Positions 1 to 12,840 of a DNA stretch of 64,000 nucleotides are shown here, piece after piece (the stretch's first letter is position 1; every line of letters starts with the position of its first letter). Made by a program: the position numbers and the translations under genes. Under the pieces are notes generated by a model. It searched no databases. It saw only the letters and a program-made list of their open reading frames with translations, and was not told the DNA's origin. This stretch comes from Dimorphilus gyrociliatus (Eukaryota; Annelida; Polychaeta; Dinophilidae): NCBI GenBank assembly GCA_904063045.1, contig CAJFCJ010000002.1, forward strand, positions 2,006,422 to 2,070,421, read 5' to 3'.

Positions 1-3000
1 ATCTTTCAACCTCAATCATGACATCTTCGAGTTCACCTTGGAGCCTGACCTTAGCTTTGTCCAAGCTGGAAACTTTAGCCTGAGCAGTCTCTAAAGCTTG
101 TTCAGCCTCATTCAATTTGGCATTAAGTTTTCTCTTCATATCTTCCATCTCCTCGCTTCTAACACCACCTTCACCGGATTCGCACTTCCTTCTCCATTCA
201 GCAACTTCATTCTGGGCCTTAGTAAGGTGTCTTTGTAAATCACTTCTACCTTCTTGTTCTTCTTCAAATTGTTCTCTGAGAGCGTCTAAGTCGGCTTGCA
301 AGTTTCTAACCTCACCCTGCAATTTAGACTTAATTCTAGATTCATCTTCGAGATTAGCTTTGGTTTCTTCTAAGGTCTTGCTGAGGGTGGCTTTGGCTCG
401 GGTCAATTGTTTTATCTGTGACAGGAGTGAAAAAATATTACTAAATCATTTATGTATTATGCTAATTCTTACTTGACTTTCAGCTTCTTCTAATTGTCTT
501 AATAGTTCAGAAGATTCACTTTGTACACGGCTTTGTTGAGAGCTCATTTCGCTAATTTTTCTATCAGATTCTTCTAATTTAGCGTTGACTTCTCCCATTT
601 GTCCTTCGAGTTGTTTGCCCAACTTCTCGGCGGCTGTCTTGCTCTTGCTGACATGTTCTAATTGAGATTGTAGGTCTTCACATTCGGAACGGAACTTATT
701 TCTATCTTTCTCCATATTGGATTTAACCTTGGAAAGTTGATCTAATTGTTCAGTCAATTCATTAACGGCATCTTGTTGTTTCCTTCTAAGCTGAGCGGCG
801 GTTTGCTCGTGTTGGATCTGTTGTTCTTCTAGATCTCTTCTTAACTTTTGCAATTCCATCTCTCTCTTTTTATTAAGGTCTACTTGGGCCTGAGTTGCAC
901 CTCCAGCTTCATCCAAACGTTCAGACAATTCATCTAATTCCCTAGATAATTCGGCCCTCTGTTTTTCAACCTTGGACCTGGCAGCTCTCTCGGCTTCCAA
1001 CTCCTCTTCGAGTTCTTCAATTCTAGCTTGAAGAGCTTTGATTTTCTTTTGGAGTTGGGCAACAAGAGATTGCTCATCTTCTAACCTTGAGTTAAGGTTG
1101 GAGATCTCGCTATCCTTCTTTTTGATGTTTTCTTCTAAGGATCTCTTTACTCTGTCTAAGTCATCGACAGTTTCTTGGGTTTGTTTCAATTCGCCCTCTA
1201 GTTTTCTCTTAACCTTATCAACATCGGCTCTCATCTTCTTTTCTCGTTCTAGATTATCCTCGAGCTCATCAACTTGGTGCTCGAGCTTTTGTTTGAGCTT
1301 ATTCAGGTGGTTACATTTGTCTTCCTCCGCTGCTAGATCATCCTGAGTTTTCTTGAGGTTCTCATCTAGGTTCTTCTTCTCTTTATTCAGTTTAGCGATT
1401 TGCTCATCTTGAAGAGCCATCTCGTCATTCAAAGTTTTGATCTGATTATCCTTAGTTTGCTTATCTTGTTCGGCCTTTTGAAGATTCAATTCCAAATCTT
1501 CAACATCCTTTTTAAGATTTTCACACTCTTGCTCCATCTTTCTCTTTGTTTCTTCAAGAGCTTCGGCACCATCTTCCTCCTCTTGCAATCTTTCTTCCAT
1601 TTCTTTCAATTGGGACTCATGATCAGCCTTTTGGGTGATCAATTTTTGGATTGTCTCCTCTCTTTCTGTTAAAGTATCTTGCTCAGCTTGAAGTTGAAGG
1701 AAGAGATCATTCTTAGCTTGAAGTAGAGTTACGTTCTGTTCTTCCAACTCCTTCTTATGTTTTTCTAATTTCTCCAACAGCTCCTTAGCCTTTTCTAATT
1801 CTTCTTCCTTCTTCTTCATGTCATCTTCCTGTCTAGCAATAGACAACAAAGGCTTGACTCTTGTGTACAACTTCCACCATTGCCAATTTCTTAGAGTCAA
1901 CCACTTTCTGATGTTTCTCTGAATAACAGACAATCCAACACGTTGATCTTGGAGTTTCTTGTAATTCTTTCTCATCATATAACCACGGATGTGGGCTTGG
2001 AAGAGAGACAAGATCTTCGACAATTTATCGTCTCTCATATCCTCAAGTTGACCGAGGATACCAGCCCTGAAGAAAACTTTGGTATGACCCAATCTATAAT
2101 CATTTTCGCCAAGTTGAATGGCTGCCAAGACTTTTTCAGTAACAACTTTGCCATCAACGAACCCTTGAGGGACAGCGTTGGGAGCAAGGATAGAATAACG
2201 TTGTTTAAATTCAGAATAGATCATTCTGTTAGGAAAGCCTTTTCGGCAGATTCTGATGCCTTCCAACACACCGTTACATTGCAGTTGGTGAAGGATAAGT
2301 CCAGCATCAACCTCTCCTATTATCATTGAAGAATATTTAAAATTTTTAATAAGTGAGTAATAAAAATAATTAGATTTTCAAATATACGATAGGTGGAGTG
2401 TTATGTAAACGTGCTATGCGGTGCATATTTCCTTATATATACATCAGCTTAACAGCGCCACCTATGTATTTCAAAAAAGGATATGAACCTGGTTGTTTGT
2501 TTTCGTTCGGGATGATACAACGAACGAAATGAGGTTGTGTGCTCTTTAAGTTTGCCATCAATTTGTTCAAAGATTCCTGTAAAATAAGATCAGAGAATGA
2601 AATTCGATAAACTAACAAAATCTAGGGTAGTTATGTAAACTGACTCTGTGAACTGCAGAGATGGTTTGGTAAGCGCTACCCTTCTTCTTCTTCTTAGTAC
2701 CTCCTGCAGCATCGTCCTTTGGTTCAGCAAAGAAGAGTGATACTAAAGGTTCTTTAGATGCTTGCAACAATTGAACAACGGTGTCATTGATAGGATCCTT
2801 GTTCTTATCCAACCATCCAGCGATGTTGTATTGTACAGTTCCAGCATAATGGTACAATTCAAAGTGGGGCTCGTACTTAGCATTTTTGTTGGGTTTTGGT
2901 TTACCAAAGTTCTTAGATTTGCCCATATGATTTTCATACAATTTACCCAAGAAAGACTTGTCAGAAGCCTTGGGGAACATGCATTCTTCTTCCAAAATGG

Positions 3001-4077
3001 ACAAGATACCCATGGGTTTTTCAATCAAATCGATACATTGTTGCAAATCCATACCGAAATCGATAAATTCCCATTGGATACCTTCCTTCTTGTATTCTTC
3101 CTGTTCCAAAACGAACATGTGATGGTTGAAAAACTGTTGCAATCTTTCGTTGGTGTAGTTGATACACAATTGTTCAAATGTGTTATACTCGAAGATTTCA
3201 AAACCAGCAATATCGAGTACACCGATAAAGTATTGCCTCTTATTTTTGGTATCGAGAGTCTTGTTAACTCTAGCTACCAACCATTTAAACATACGATCGT
3301 ATAAGGCTTTAGCCAAAGCAGCAACAGCAAAGTTAACTTGGTTAAGATTTTGACCTTTGGTAACCATTTCGTTACCAACTTTAACCTTTGGCTTTAGCAA
3401 ACTCTTCAACAAATCACCAGCATTAACTCCGAGGAGGAAAGCAACTTTCTCAGCTTCACTGGTTCCATCAGCTTCGGCTTGTTCTTCACGAGGTCTCTGC
3501 TTGAATTTCATTTCACCGAACCACAAGATAGCACAAGTACACTTATACATTCCTATCAAATAATGAAAATACGTTAATTAGTATTATAGTCTATTAACGT
3601 AACTATAATTAAAATTTACCCATTTTTTCATCATCACTAAAGCCCAAAACCCCAAAACTCTCATCAGTAATCTTCATTTCCTCAACATCGTCCATATTAT
3701 CTACAGACAAGCATCCCTGGTTGATGTAATGGTACAAACCAGGATCCTGTGCAACAAGGAGTTTATCACATAACTCTTTAGAAAACTCGGATGTCAATTG
3801 ATAGTAGATGTGGTAGTTACGTTCCAAACCAGGTTGTTGGTAAGTTACTCTGGATTTCTCCAATAGATCTGTTTCATTAAAGAGACCATCAGTAAGCTTT
3901 TCTAAGATATAATAAATCAATGTGAAACAACACAGTTTGTTCAAATTAAGCAAACTTTTTTAACTGATGAACTTTACTCAAGTAACAAAAAACTGGATAA
4001 AACTGCTTTGTTTCTTTTTTTGTTCATAGCTATTATCAATTATGAATTATTTATATAGTACATAATTATTAATATAC

Positions 4078-4115
<38 letters not shown>

Positions 4116-5841
4116 CATGTACTGTATTTATAGTGCATTCTTGAAAATAAAACAAATCAGCTAAAAAGGAAATTGTAGGCAGCAGAAAGAGTAAAAGTTA
4201 TAAAAAAATAGGGTAAATTATAAATAACTAGGCGAACGTAGTACAAGCAACTTTTTTAACTTAGACAAAATTTATTCGCAGCGCTTATCGGCTCGCTAGC
4301 GCCACCTACCGTCTTCGGTGATCCCATGAGCCTTTTTTTGATATTAACTTTAATAACTTTTGTCATCTTCGCCTATCTATTGTGTACAGGGAAAGGGCTA
4401 AAGAGGGGTTTCTTCTTTTTTTACTGCAGCAGTATAGTTTAAAAAGTTCGGCATCTATAGGATACTGGGGGGATACGGTTCTTTCATTTAGGGAAAAAGG
4501 TGAAAAAAGGGAGAAAATTCTGAGGTTTCTTCTCAACTCACAAGTTTCAATATCCGCTCCAGCAATTTTTCCAGTTGTACCGAAATGGATTCTTACGAAT
4601 TTACCGAATCTTGAACTGTTGTTGTTACGTACAGTCTTGGCATTACCTGTTTGTATTTAAATAATAAACATAATAAGTAAATAATGAATAAATCATCAAA
4701 ATAAATGGATTAATAGAAGATATTGATTTAAAACTATATGCTAAAGTATATGTATAGATGTATGGGTAAAATAATCCAAAAATAATCTCAAGATAACTAG
4801 TCAGCGTACTTGACCTCAATAACGTTATGTTTACCTTTCTAAAAAAAGAATTCCCCCCCTATCGTTTATAGGTGGGGAAAGGAGGTATGCAAACGCCTGG
4901 GATATGTATTTCGGGTGTAAAATATGGGCTCCAGTTGTGTGCGATTACGTGTACGCTGGTAGGCTTTTTGTTAAATTTTTTTTTTGTTTGATCTGGTGAT
5001 AGAAGGGAGCGCATACCGTATGCTTCAAGTACAGGGTTAGCCTGTACGATTTGATCTTCTAGGGAAGCCTTCTTGCTTCCTTCTTCAGTCTTTGTGGACT
5101 GTCCAGCTGCAACAAGAGCAAAGTACGAAATAACTTTCTTGGTGTTTTCTGTCTTTCCGGCTCCAGATTCACCAGTGATCAACATAGATTGATTCTCTCT
5201 GTCCTATAAAAGCAATACAAAAGAAAAATTAATATATTTTATATCTCAAGAATAATGTTCCTTTTCATGGCTCAATCATTTTGAAAAGTTAACTTGCCTG
5301 AAGCATGTTATGGTAAGCGTTATCAGCGATGGAGAACAAATGAGGAGGCATTTCATTCCTTCTCTTTCCCTTGAATTTGTTTACAACTTGCATCGTATAA
5401 ATTGGCAATCTTCTGTATGGGTTGATGGCAACGCAGAACAAACCAGAATAGGTGTAAATTAGGCCAGATTGATATCTTGATTTCAAATTGTAAAGTACGC
5501 TGGCCTCGTTCAAATAAGTCATGTTAGCCATATCTTCGATTTTTTCGAATTTCGGAGGATTCATCTGTTGACATTGATCTTTCTTTACAGTTCTGGTTTC
5601 CATCTTTTCTGTCAAGACGGTGACGTCGTCTCCCTTTGTTGATTCGATATCGGCTCTGAGATAGCCATTTTTTCCGTCGGGTATCCATACGTTCTTCTTA
5701 CCTAAAGTTATTTGGAATTAAGTTGGCTAATTTAAATGAAAAAGTTACAAACTACAAACCGTCGTAAGGCAAAGCCTCTTCAAGAAGCTTCTTCTTGTCA
5801 ATAAAGAGAAAAGGATAATCAGGATCTTCAGGATTCGCCAT
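1..5841 (-). CDS. MHC: Muscle myosin heavy chain (class II), 5' part, runs off left edge
   Basis: Actin-dependent ATPase motor of thick filaments. Nine exons are readable: 5760-5841, 5298-5701, 5027-5203 (coding to 5017), 4542-4646, 3620-3868, 2645-3552, 2489-2576, 473-2316 and <1-415, about 1427 of the roughly 1940 residues usual for the family. Visible marks: a short SH3-like N-terminus, P-loop GESGAGKT near residues 173-180, relay region [20 protein letters not shown], a short lysine-rich loop 2 (GGTKKKKKG), the converter, an IQ region ([20 protein letters not shown]), the [12 protein letters not shown] junction and then an uninterrupted heptad coiled coil into the window edge. Loop 2 and the rod point to striated-muscle rather than non-muscle myosin. 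Exon phases agree across all junctions. The intron after LQ (5297) has a GC donor. I saw no duplicated, mutually exclusive exons like those of insect Mhc genes. Start chosen at the first ATG downstream of a TATA box. Confidence 0.97.
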
Positions 5842-5879
5842 TTCGAAACGTTCAGCAACGAAAATTTCAAAGCCGGTCT

Positions 5880-5888
5880 TTTTATATA
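5880..5888 (-). promoter_or_regulatory. TATA box of the myosin heavy chain gene
   Basis: On the minus strand the sequence reads TATATAAAA, preceded by a GGGGGCG stretch, about 40 bp upstream of the myosin start codon. Transcription starting about 30 bp downstream would leave a very short leader. A palindromic E-box GGCACGTGCC lies at 6014-6023. A strong TATA box fits a highly expressed muscle gene. Position and sequence are seen; function is inferred. Confidence 0.55.
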
Positions 5889-7070
5889 GAAAACGCCCCC
5901 TATGTACGGATAAGGAAACTGCATTGCAATTTGCTGAGCAAGGCTATTTTCGGACTGCAATTCTCTACTCCACACTTGCAGAGAGGCTGAAAAAAGACTG
6001 CAAAACAACACATGGCACGTGCCTGTGCAAAAATATCTTCTTTTTTCAAACACTAGCCATTCGTATAACCGCGTAAACTATGGAAGTTTGTTTATAATTG
6101 AAACTATCACTAATTAAATATAATCATAATTTAGAGAGAAATGAAACAATAAAAATTTTCAGATGTTTAAAAATAACTATTATAGAAAGTTAAATATTTA
6201 TATAACTAGATTAAATAAAATCTTCCTTGGTCCCGCCGAATCCAATCTCTCCTCCTAAGATTTATTGGAAATTTTTATTACAGTAATTAATTGTGTTGCG
6301 TTACTCTTTTATAAACTTTTTATTAGTATCATTCAACTCCTTCTATTTCATTTCATACACAGTTATTATTATTTTCGGCATTCGCTATAATTTCTACTCT
6401 CATATGAATGCCAACTATTTAGCTAAAAGAGACCTATACCTGTTTATACATAGCTATCTGTATCTAGGCCATATAAAACCACTATCTGTAGGTGGTTCTC
6501 AAAATAATTTTCTATATAAGTTGAGTTAATATGTAATTTCTAGACAAAATACGAAAATATCTACTTAGTTTGCTAAAAACAATACTCTTGAAGGTCCTTA
6601 ATATCATAATTGTTATTGTTAGGAAAGTGCAATTTTTCCTATCCTTTCCTTTCCAATTTCGAAAATTTTCCCTGCAAAAAAAACGTTAACTTGCATTTGA
6701 AATATTGTTTTAGAGATTTCCTTGATTTGGTTCTAATAATCACAGAAGCCAACAGGCCTATAAATATTGATAAAAAGTTATCAAAAGAGTTAAAAGGTCA
6801 AAAATTGATACTATAACAGTAATTCAACAGCTATTTATTAAACTTAAATAAAGACAAAAGTTTAAAAGTGAAGGAAATAAATAATTGAAAGACAGTGAAA
6901 TTGATTAACAATTAGCAATTATTTAACTGTATTCATTAGTGTAGTTCAGTTAAGGACAAATATTACTATACAATTATTTTAGTATAGATATTTCTTCAAC
7001 AAAATTTTGTGAACAACATTAAGAAAAGCAATAGACCAAGATTGAAACACCTAATTTACCTAGATCACCT
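5889..7070. other. Intergenic, myosin promoter side to canopy 3' end
   Basis: AT-rich DNA between the 5' end of the myosin gene and the stop codon of the canopy-like gene. Apart from the E-box at 6014-6023 and the upstream myosin promoter area I see no exon-like stretch. The open frames here have AT-driven composition and no splice context. Confidence 0.6.
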
Positions 7071-8049
7071 TCAAAGTTCAATTTTTGGTTCAGCCTGCGA
7101 TGGAGAATCACCTTCTGACATGGTATTCGTTTCATCTACTGCCATAGGTGGTTCTTCAACATCGCCTTCTCCACCTTCCTCACCACCTTCCTCATCAGCT
7201 TCTTCATCGCCTTCTTGTTCAGCGGGTTCCTCGCTTGCCCTCAACTTTTCTTCCTCTTCCTGTCTTTTTTTCTCTTCTTCTTCTCTTTTTAATCTTTCCT
7301 CTTTAGCAGTTAAAGCTTCCTGCATAGCTACGGCATTTGCCATAGCAAATTTAGTTGGAGCATGAGAATCACAGGTTCCTATTAAATGATAAAATAGTGT
7401 AAAATTTCACCAAATTTATTGTTGAGTTTATATATCATACCTGTTTCTTTTACGCAAAATTCAACCATAACATCCTTATTGGGATCTTTGAATAATTTTA
7501 TCATATCATCTTCATCGTGCTCTTCTAAGAAATATTCACAGGCGCTTTTCATAGACTCTTCTGATTGTGTGTAGCTTTCTGCAGGAACCTCATCTCCAAG
7601 AAAAGTTTTTGTACGAATAAATGTGTCGGTATCATCATCTTTCGAGCTTGGTTTATAGTCCGATAGCTTACTGCATACAGATTCAAATACATCAGTTAAA
7701 TGAACATCCGATCGGGCAAAGGAAACCTATTCATAAGTTTGAAAATATAAATTTAGTGTATGATTTTATTAACTAGTAAAGTTACTTCTTGTAAATTTTG
7801 ATTTCCTTTTGAGTCAATTCTAAAACTTCCGATTTGAAGTTTTTCCTTAGGGTTTGCTTGCGAAATATCATGATTAACTTCATTGACAATGGCTAGACAA
7901 GCTGTTGCCGATCAAAATTAAGTACTTTATTGTATAACTTTTAAAAACTAACCTCCACACAGTGCCGATTTGCTCACTGCTCCATGTATAATCTTAATTA
8001 AACCACAGTTAACTAGTAGTATAACTTTGAAAAGATTTGAAACTTTCAT
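7071..8049 (-). CDS. CNPY2: Canopy-2-like saposin-type ER protein
   Basis: Predicted secreted/ER protein of the canopy (CNPY) family, saposin-B-like ER co-factors. Four exons: 7953-8049, 7786-7901, 7441-7726 and 7071-7378, 268 residues in phase. The N-terminus is a hydrophobic signal peptide. It is followed by the CGAC-like motif (SALCGACLAIVNEV), the family signature QIGSFRIDSKGNQ, FARSDVHLTDVFESVC and a second-half CEYFLEEHDEDDMIKLF. Cysteine spacing fits the three-disulfide saposin fold. The last about 75 residues form a Glu-rich charged helix and then an acidic tail, unlike the short end of vertebrate CNPY2 and more like the acidic tail of CNPY3/4. The C-terminus is KIEL rather than HDEL/KDEL. 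Identification is by the CNPY2 signature; the exact orthology group within CNPY1-4 is less sure. Confidence 0.85.
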
Positions 8050-8556
8050 GATATAATAAATGCCAACAAATTCAAAAAAGAAAATGGAAAATTGATTTTG
8101 TTTAGGTAAAAATTTCAACAGTATTTTACAAACAAATCAAAAAATAAGGCGAACCGGAAATGAACTGTCATCTCGTTTGAGCAAAAGATTCCGAACGGGA
8201 TTTGTAAGTAGTTGATTTTGAAATAGTAGCCCGATTAAAGTAATGTCACGTGACCAAAATTGCTGGAAATTCGTGGCAATTTTACAAATGCAAATTAGAA
8301 ACAAGAGACGATTCTATAGTTCATTATTATCTGTAAATATTGAAGCGTTTAAAATGTCGTATTCTAACCTGTATATGACATAAAAGAAAGCCGTAATGTA
8401 TATTTCTCTGAAAAACAAAAGTCTCAAGTTGTTTGTACGCTAGATGGAAATATATAACTTGTTCTTGTTTGTAAGGAAATCAATCGCATATATTTGGATA
8501 GAATAATTATGCAAAGTACGTAATAACATATCTATAAGCTGATCTCTTCATTTGAT
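8050..8556. promoter_or_regulatory. Canopy upstream region with palindromic E-box
   Basis: Spacer between the canopy start and the GMP reductase stop. It contains the perfect 10-bp palindrome GTCACGTGAC at 8245-8254, 196 bp upstream of the canopy ATG. This is the form bound by USF/TFE3/TFEB-type bHLH-Zip factors in other animals. Nothing coding is visible. Confidence 0.45.
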
Positions 8557-9867
<1,311 letters not shown>

Positions 9868-10635
9868 TTCAAATTTTTCAAGGCAGTGGCTACCAAATTT
9901 TGGTGAAAAAAGTGACTAAGCTTAAAAAAACTCAACAGACACGGTCACGGTCAAGGTTTTTGATTTTACTCAAATTAACTAAACACACCAACGCCATCTA
10001 ATTAATTAAAATGTTTTTTAAATATACAGTATATCAAAAAACAACTTATGCATTTATTGACTGCAGTTCGTTATTTTGTCAAATAATAACCGAACAAGCT
10101 TTACTTTCCATGTTTATTTAGATTTATAATACAGTTCATATTAAACTTCTTTTAAGAAAGCTTTGCTTTATCTAAATATCAGATGTCTTTTAGAAAAAAG
10201 AAGCAAACAACCTGTAAATATAACAATAAACTTTTATAAAATAATTCTGTAGCTACCAAATATAAAGCTTGTTTATAAAATCTGAAAATGATAAAAATAT
10301 TGTAAAAGGTAATAAAAATTAAATAAACAACGTACATTTAATATAATATTTAATATTAAGATTGTTTAGGAAGTATTTTTAAGTATAAATAATAAGGGGA
10401 AATAATTTACATTATTCCCTATTTGCCTTTGTTATCTCCTCTTTTGTGTACTCTTAAAAATATGATACAAAATCTTTTGTACAGTATATGGAAATATTAA
10501 CCATCTTGAGCTGTAAATATAATGTCTTTGTATCCGAGATGAACGAAGTTTTTACTTTTGTACTTAAGTATCAATCGAGCAAAATTTCTACCGAGAAGTG
10601 AAAATATCAGTATAGGTCTATTTTTAGCATATATT
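9868..10635. other. Intergenic, GMPR upstream / NSUN6 3' side
   Basis: No coding signal. Contains a CTCF-core-like ACGCCATCTA at 9991-10000, about 125 bp upstream of the GMPR ATG, and two copies of the recurring ATACAGTAT-type motif (10024-10032 and about 10480). Confidence 0.5.
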
Positions 10636-12363
10636 CTATTGTTTTATAAATTTAGCAATAAAAAAGCCTAATTGATTGTTCAACGGATTAAATCGTTGTA
10701 ACAACAGTCTATCTTCTTCTGATAACTTCTCAACTTCAATACCTCTATCGCCTAAATAGAATGGCTGTTCAATTAATTTTAAACTTGGATATTTTTCCAA
10801 AATCCATCCAACTTGATTTTCATTTTCTGATACAATAATGGTACAAGTGCTGTACACAAGTATTCCTCCTTTTTTTAACAGTTTTTCAGCCTGTAAATTA
10901 CCACAACTTAATATTCATTACTTAACGAAGAAAGAATGTACTACCACTGGAATTAATTTACGTTGATAAATAGCATGAGACTTGAGAGACTTAACGTTCG
11001 AATCACAATTTAGTAGAGGTCTCTGACCCAACGCACTACAAGGGGCATCCAATAAGATTTTATCGAAGGTTTCTGGCTCAAAAGGAGGTTCAAGCATATC
11101 ATTTTCACCTGGAAAAATTATGAAAATATATTAGGATATAAGCTATTAATTACAGAATTACAAAATTTACATTGATCTTTACATAATTTGCAACTATCGT
11201 ATTTGTAAACTTTTATATTGTCTAAACCCAAAGAGATGATGTTCTTGCGGGTTTTTTCCACTTTTGGTGTATTTTTATCTATTGCGATCACCTGACCCTA
11301 AAAAATCGGAAAGATTTACGTATTAAAATCTTGTTCATTTGCTAGTGACTACCTTTTGACGCATCAAAGTTGCAATATGAGTTGTCTTGCCTCCAGGAGC
11401 TGCACACATATCCAGAACAAGATCATCTTGTTGAGGATCTAATGCGTAAGAGCAAATAATTGAAGGAATATTTTGAGGAAATAGTATATCTGGGAGGACA
11501 TTATTCAAACTTGGTAATGCGTATATAGGCTCTGTCATACTAACACCAACCCCTCTGAAAATTATAGATTTTATGTTCAAATGAAAGCGTAAGCTTTATT
11601 ATTATTTAATTAACACACTGTATAGCTCTCCCGCTGAAGAAGTCGTCTCTATCAAATTGACTAACGCCATTCCCTAGGAATAGTTTCTTTCCTTGATAAC
11701 TCTTAAGGAAACCTTTAAGACATTTTCCTTCAAGATCAGCCCAAACTGAAACTAGATCGTTTTTCTTAATTCCTTTTCGAAAGCAAAAAAAACAAAAAAG
11801 TACTTGTAATGCTATTATTTTAGAGTTTAAGAAAATGTAACCTGGATGGCACCCGAGGACTCCCTGAGCGTAAACATCTGCACCTTTCATTACCGATGAC
11901 CCGCATCGAATATCAACAATTATTTCTTCTTCGTAACTTTGCCTATCAAAGGGACCTTCTCCATTTATACAAATAGTATCTTTAAGTATAGAATGTTGGT
12001 ATGGAACAAAATTTGTTCTTTTCTGGGCATTTTGCTATTAAGAATATAACTTTAGAATTTAGACCAATTAACATTTAATGTAAACCTTTTTCAAAATTTC
12101 TTCTAATAAGACTACAGCCTCTTCAGTTGAAATTTTTAAAGTGTTCACTCTTAGAGAAGTTAGGAGATATGGTCTTGATAGTTGATCCAAAAGACTATCT
12201 AATTCAACTTTGTAACTCTCTTCTTCAGCATTTTTAACAATCTTTAGAAAATAGATTTTAAAAATTAGTATCTCTACAATGACATTATTCGGTGAGAGGA
12301 AAAATTATTTACTTGCGAAAGATACTCATTATGTATAAAGGATTTAAATTCATTAGAAAACAT
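10636..12363 (-). CDS. NSUN6: tRNA (cytosine-5) methyltransferase NSUN6
   Basis: SAM-dependent m5C methyltransferase of the NOL1/NOP2/sun family; NSUN6 modifies C72 in the acceptor stem of some tRNAs in other animals. Eight exons: 12313-12363, 12086-12241, 11842-12034, 11617-11772, 11353-11552, 11171-11297, 10945-11108 and 10636-10890, 433 residues in phase. In order: N-terminal helical part (SRPYLLTSLRVNTLK), PUA domain (VMKGADVYAQGVLGCHPG, FLGNGVSQFDRDDFFSG), then the Rossmann core: GVGVSMTEPIYALPSL, LDMCAAPGGKTTHIA, LLDAPCSALGQRP (Cys about 318) and VYSTCTI with the catalytic Cys at about residue 365. Ends LGFFIAKFIK. The PUA-before-catalytic-core order is the NSUN6 hallmark. The exon 4/5 junction (acceptor at 11552) is the least certain, since two AGs lie 2 bp apart; only one keeps the frame. 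Confidence 0.95.
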
Positions 12364-12520
12364 GATTGAAGATGCTACAGTACATATTATCGCTCACATG
12401 TGAGTTTAGAATTTGTTGGACAGTGTCCAATTTCCGCGGTAAATTTTTAAGAAAGCCTTCTATAAAACTTCTACTAGATATCCCACTGTGATCTACGTAG
12501 AATAACTTTGCACATTTCGT
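12353..12520 (-). other. Possible unassigned terminal exon or NSUN6 leader
   Basis: After an acceptor-like TTGTTACAG (12521-12529) an open frame of about 55 codons ends just inside the NSUN6 start, in another frame. Its translation (starting TKCAKLFYVDHSGISS) looks more protein-like than the surrounding AT-rich shadows. It matches no family I know, and no upstream exon with a compatible donor was found. It may be the 5' leader of NSUN6, the last exon of a small unknown gene, or chance. Confidence 0.25.
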
Positions 12521-12840
12521 CTGTAACAAAGAGGAAGTTATTACGATATATCGTGTGTTTTTTTTATTTCGTTTTAAACATAAACGATGAGTAATAATCG
12601 TATATTCTATACCATAACAACTATACACATAATAAACAAAATAAAGTGTATAAACAATAGAATTACTCTGTAAAAAAACAAACAAGCAAACTTCAACTTC
12701 GTGCAAGAGATTTCTAACTATTCAATAATATAATAATGATAAAGTAAAAAATTTTTGTATGTTCGTTTAACAGTTCGTGACTTTCCTAAAACAGGAAGAA
12801 GATTAAAGGCCTATAGTCTTAAAAACTAGCTGACGTAGCT

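Noticed and set aside
1038-2329. Plus-strand open frames across the myosin coding exon
   Set aside because: Antisense shadows of the coiled-coil coding sequence; composition (Ser/Leu/Phe-rich) is the mirror of Lys/Glu codons.
3955-5017. Possible mutually exclusive myosin exons in the longer introns
   Set aside because: No second copy of the neighbouring exon sequence could be read in the introns at 3869-4541 or 4647-5016.
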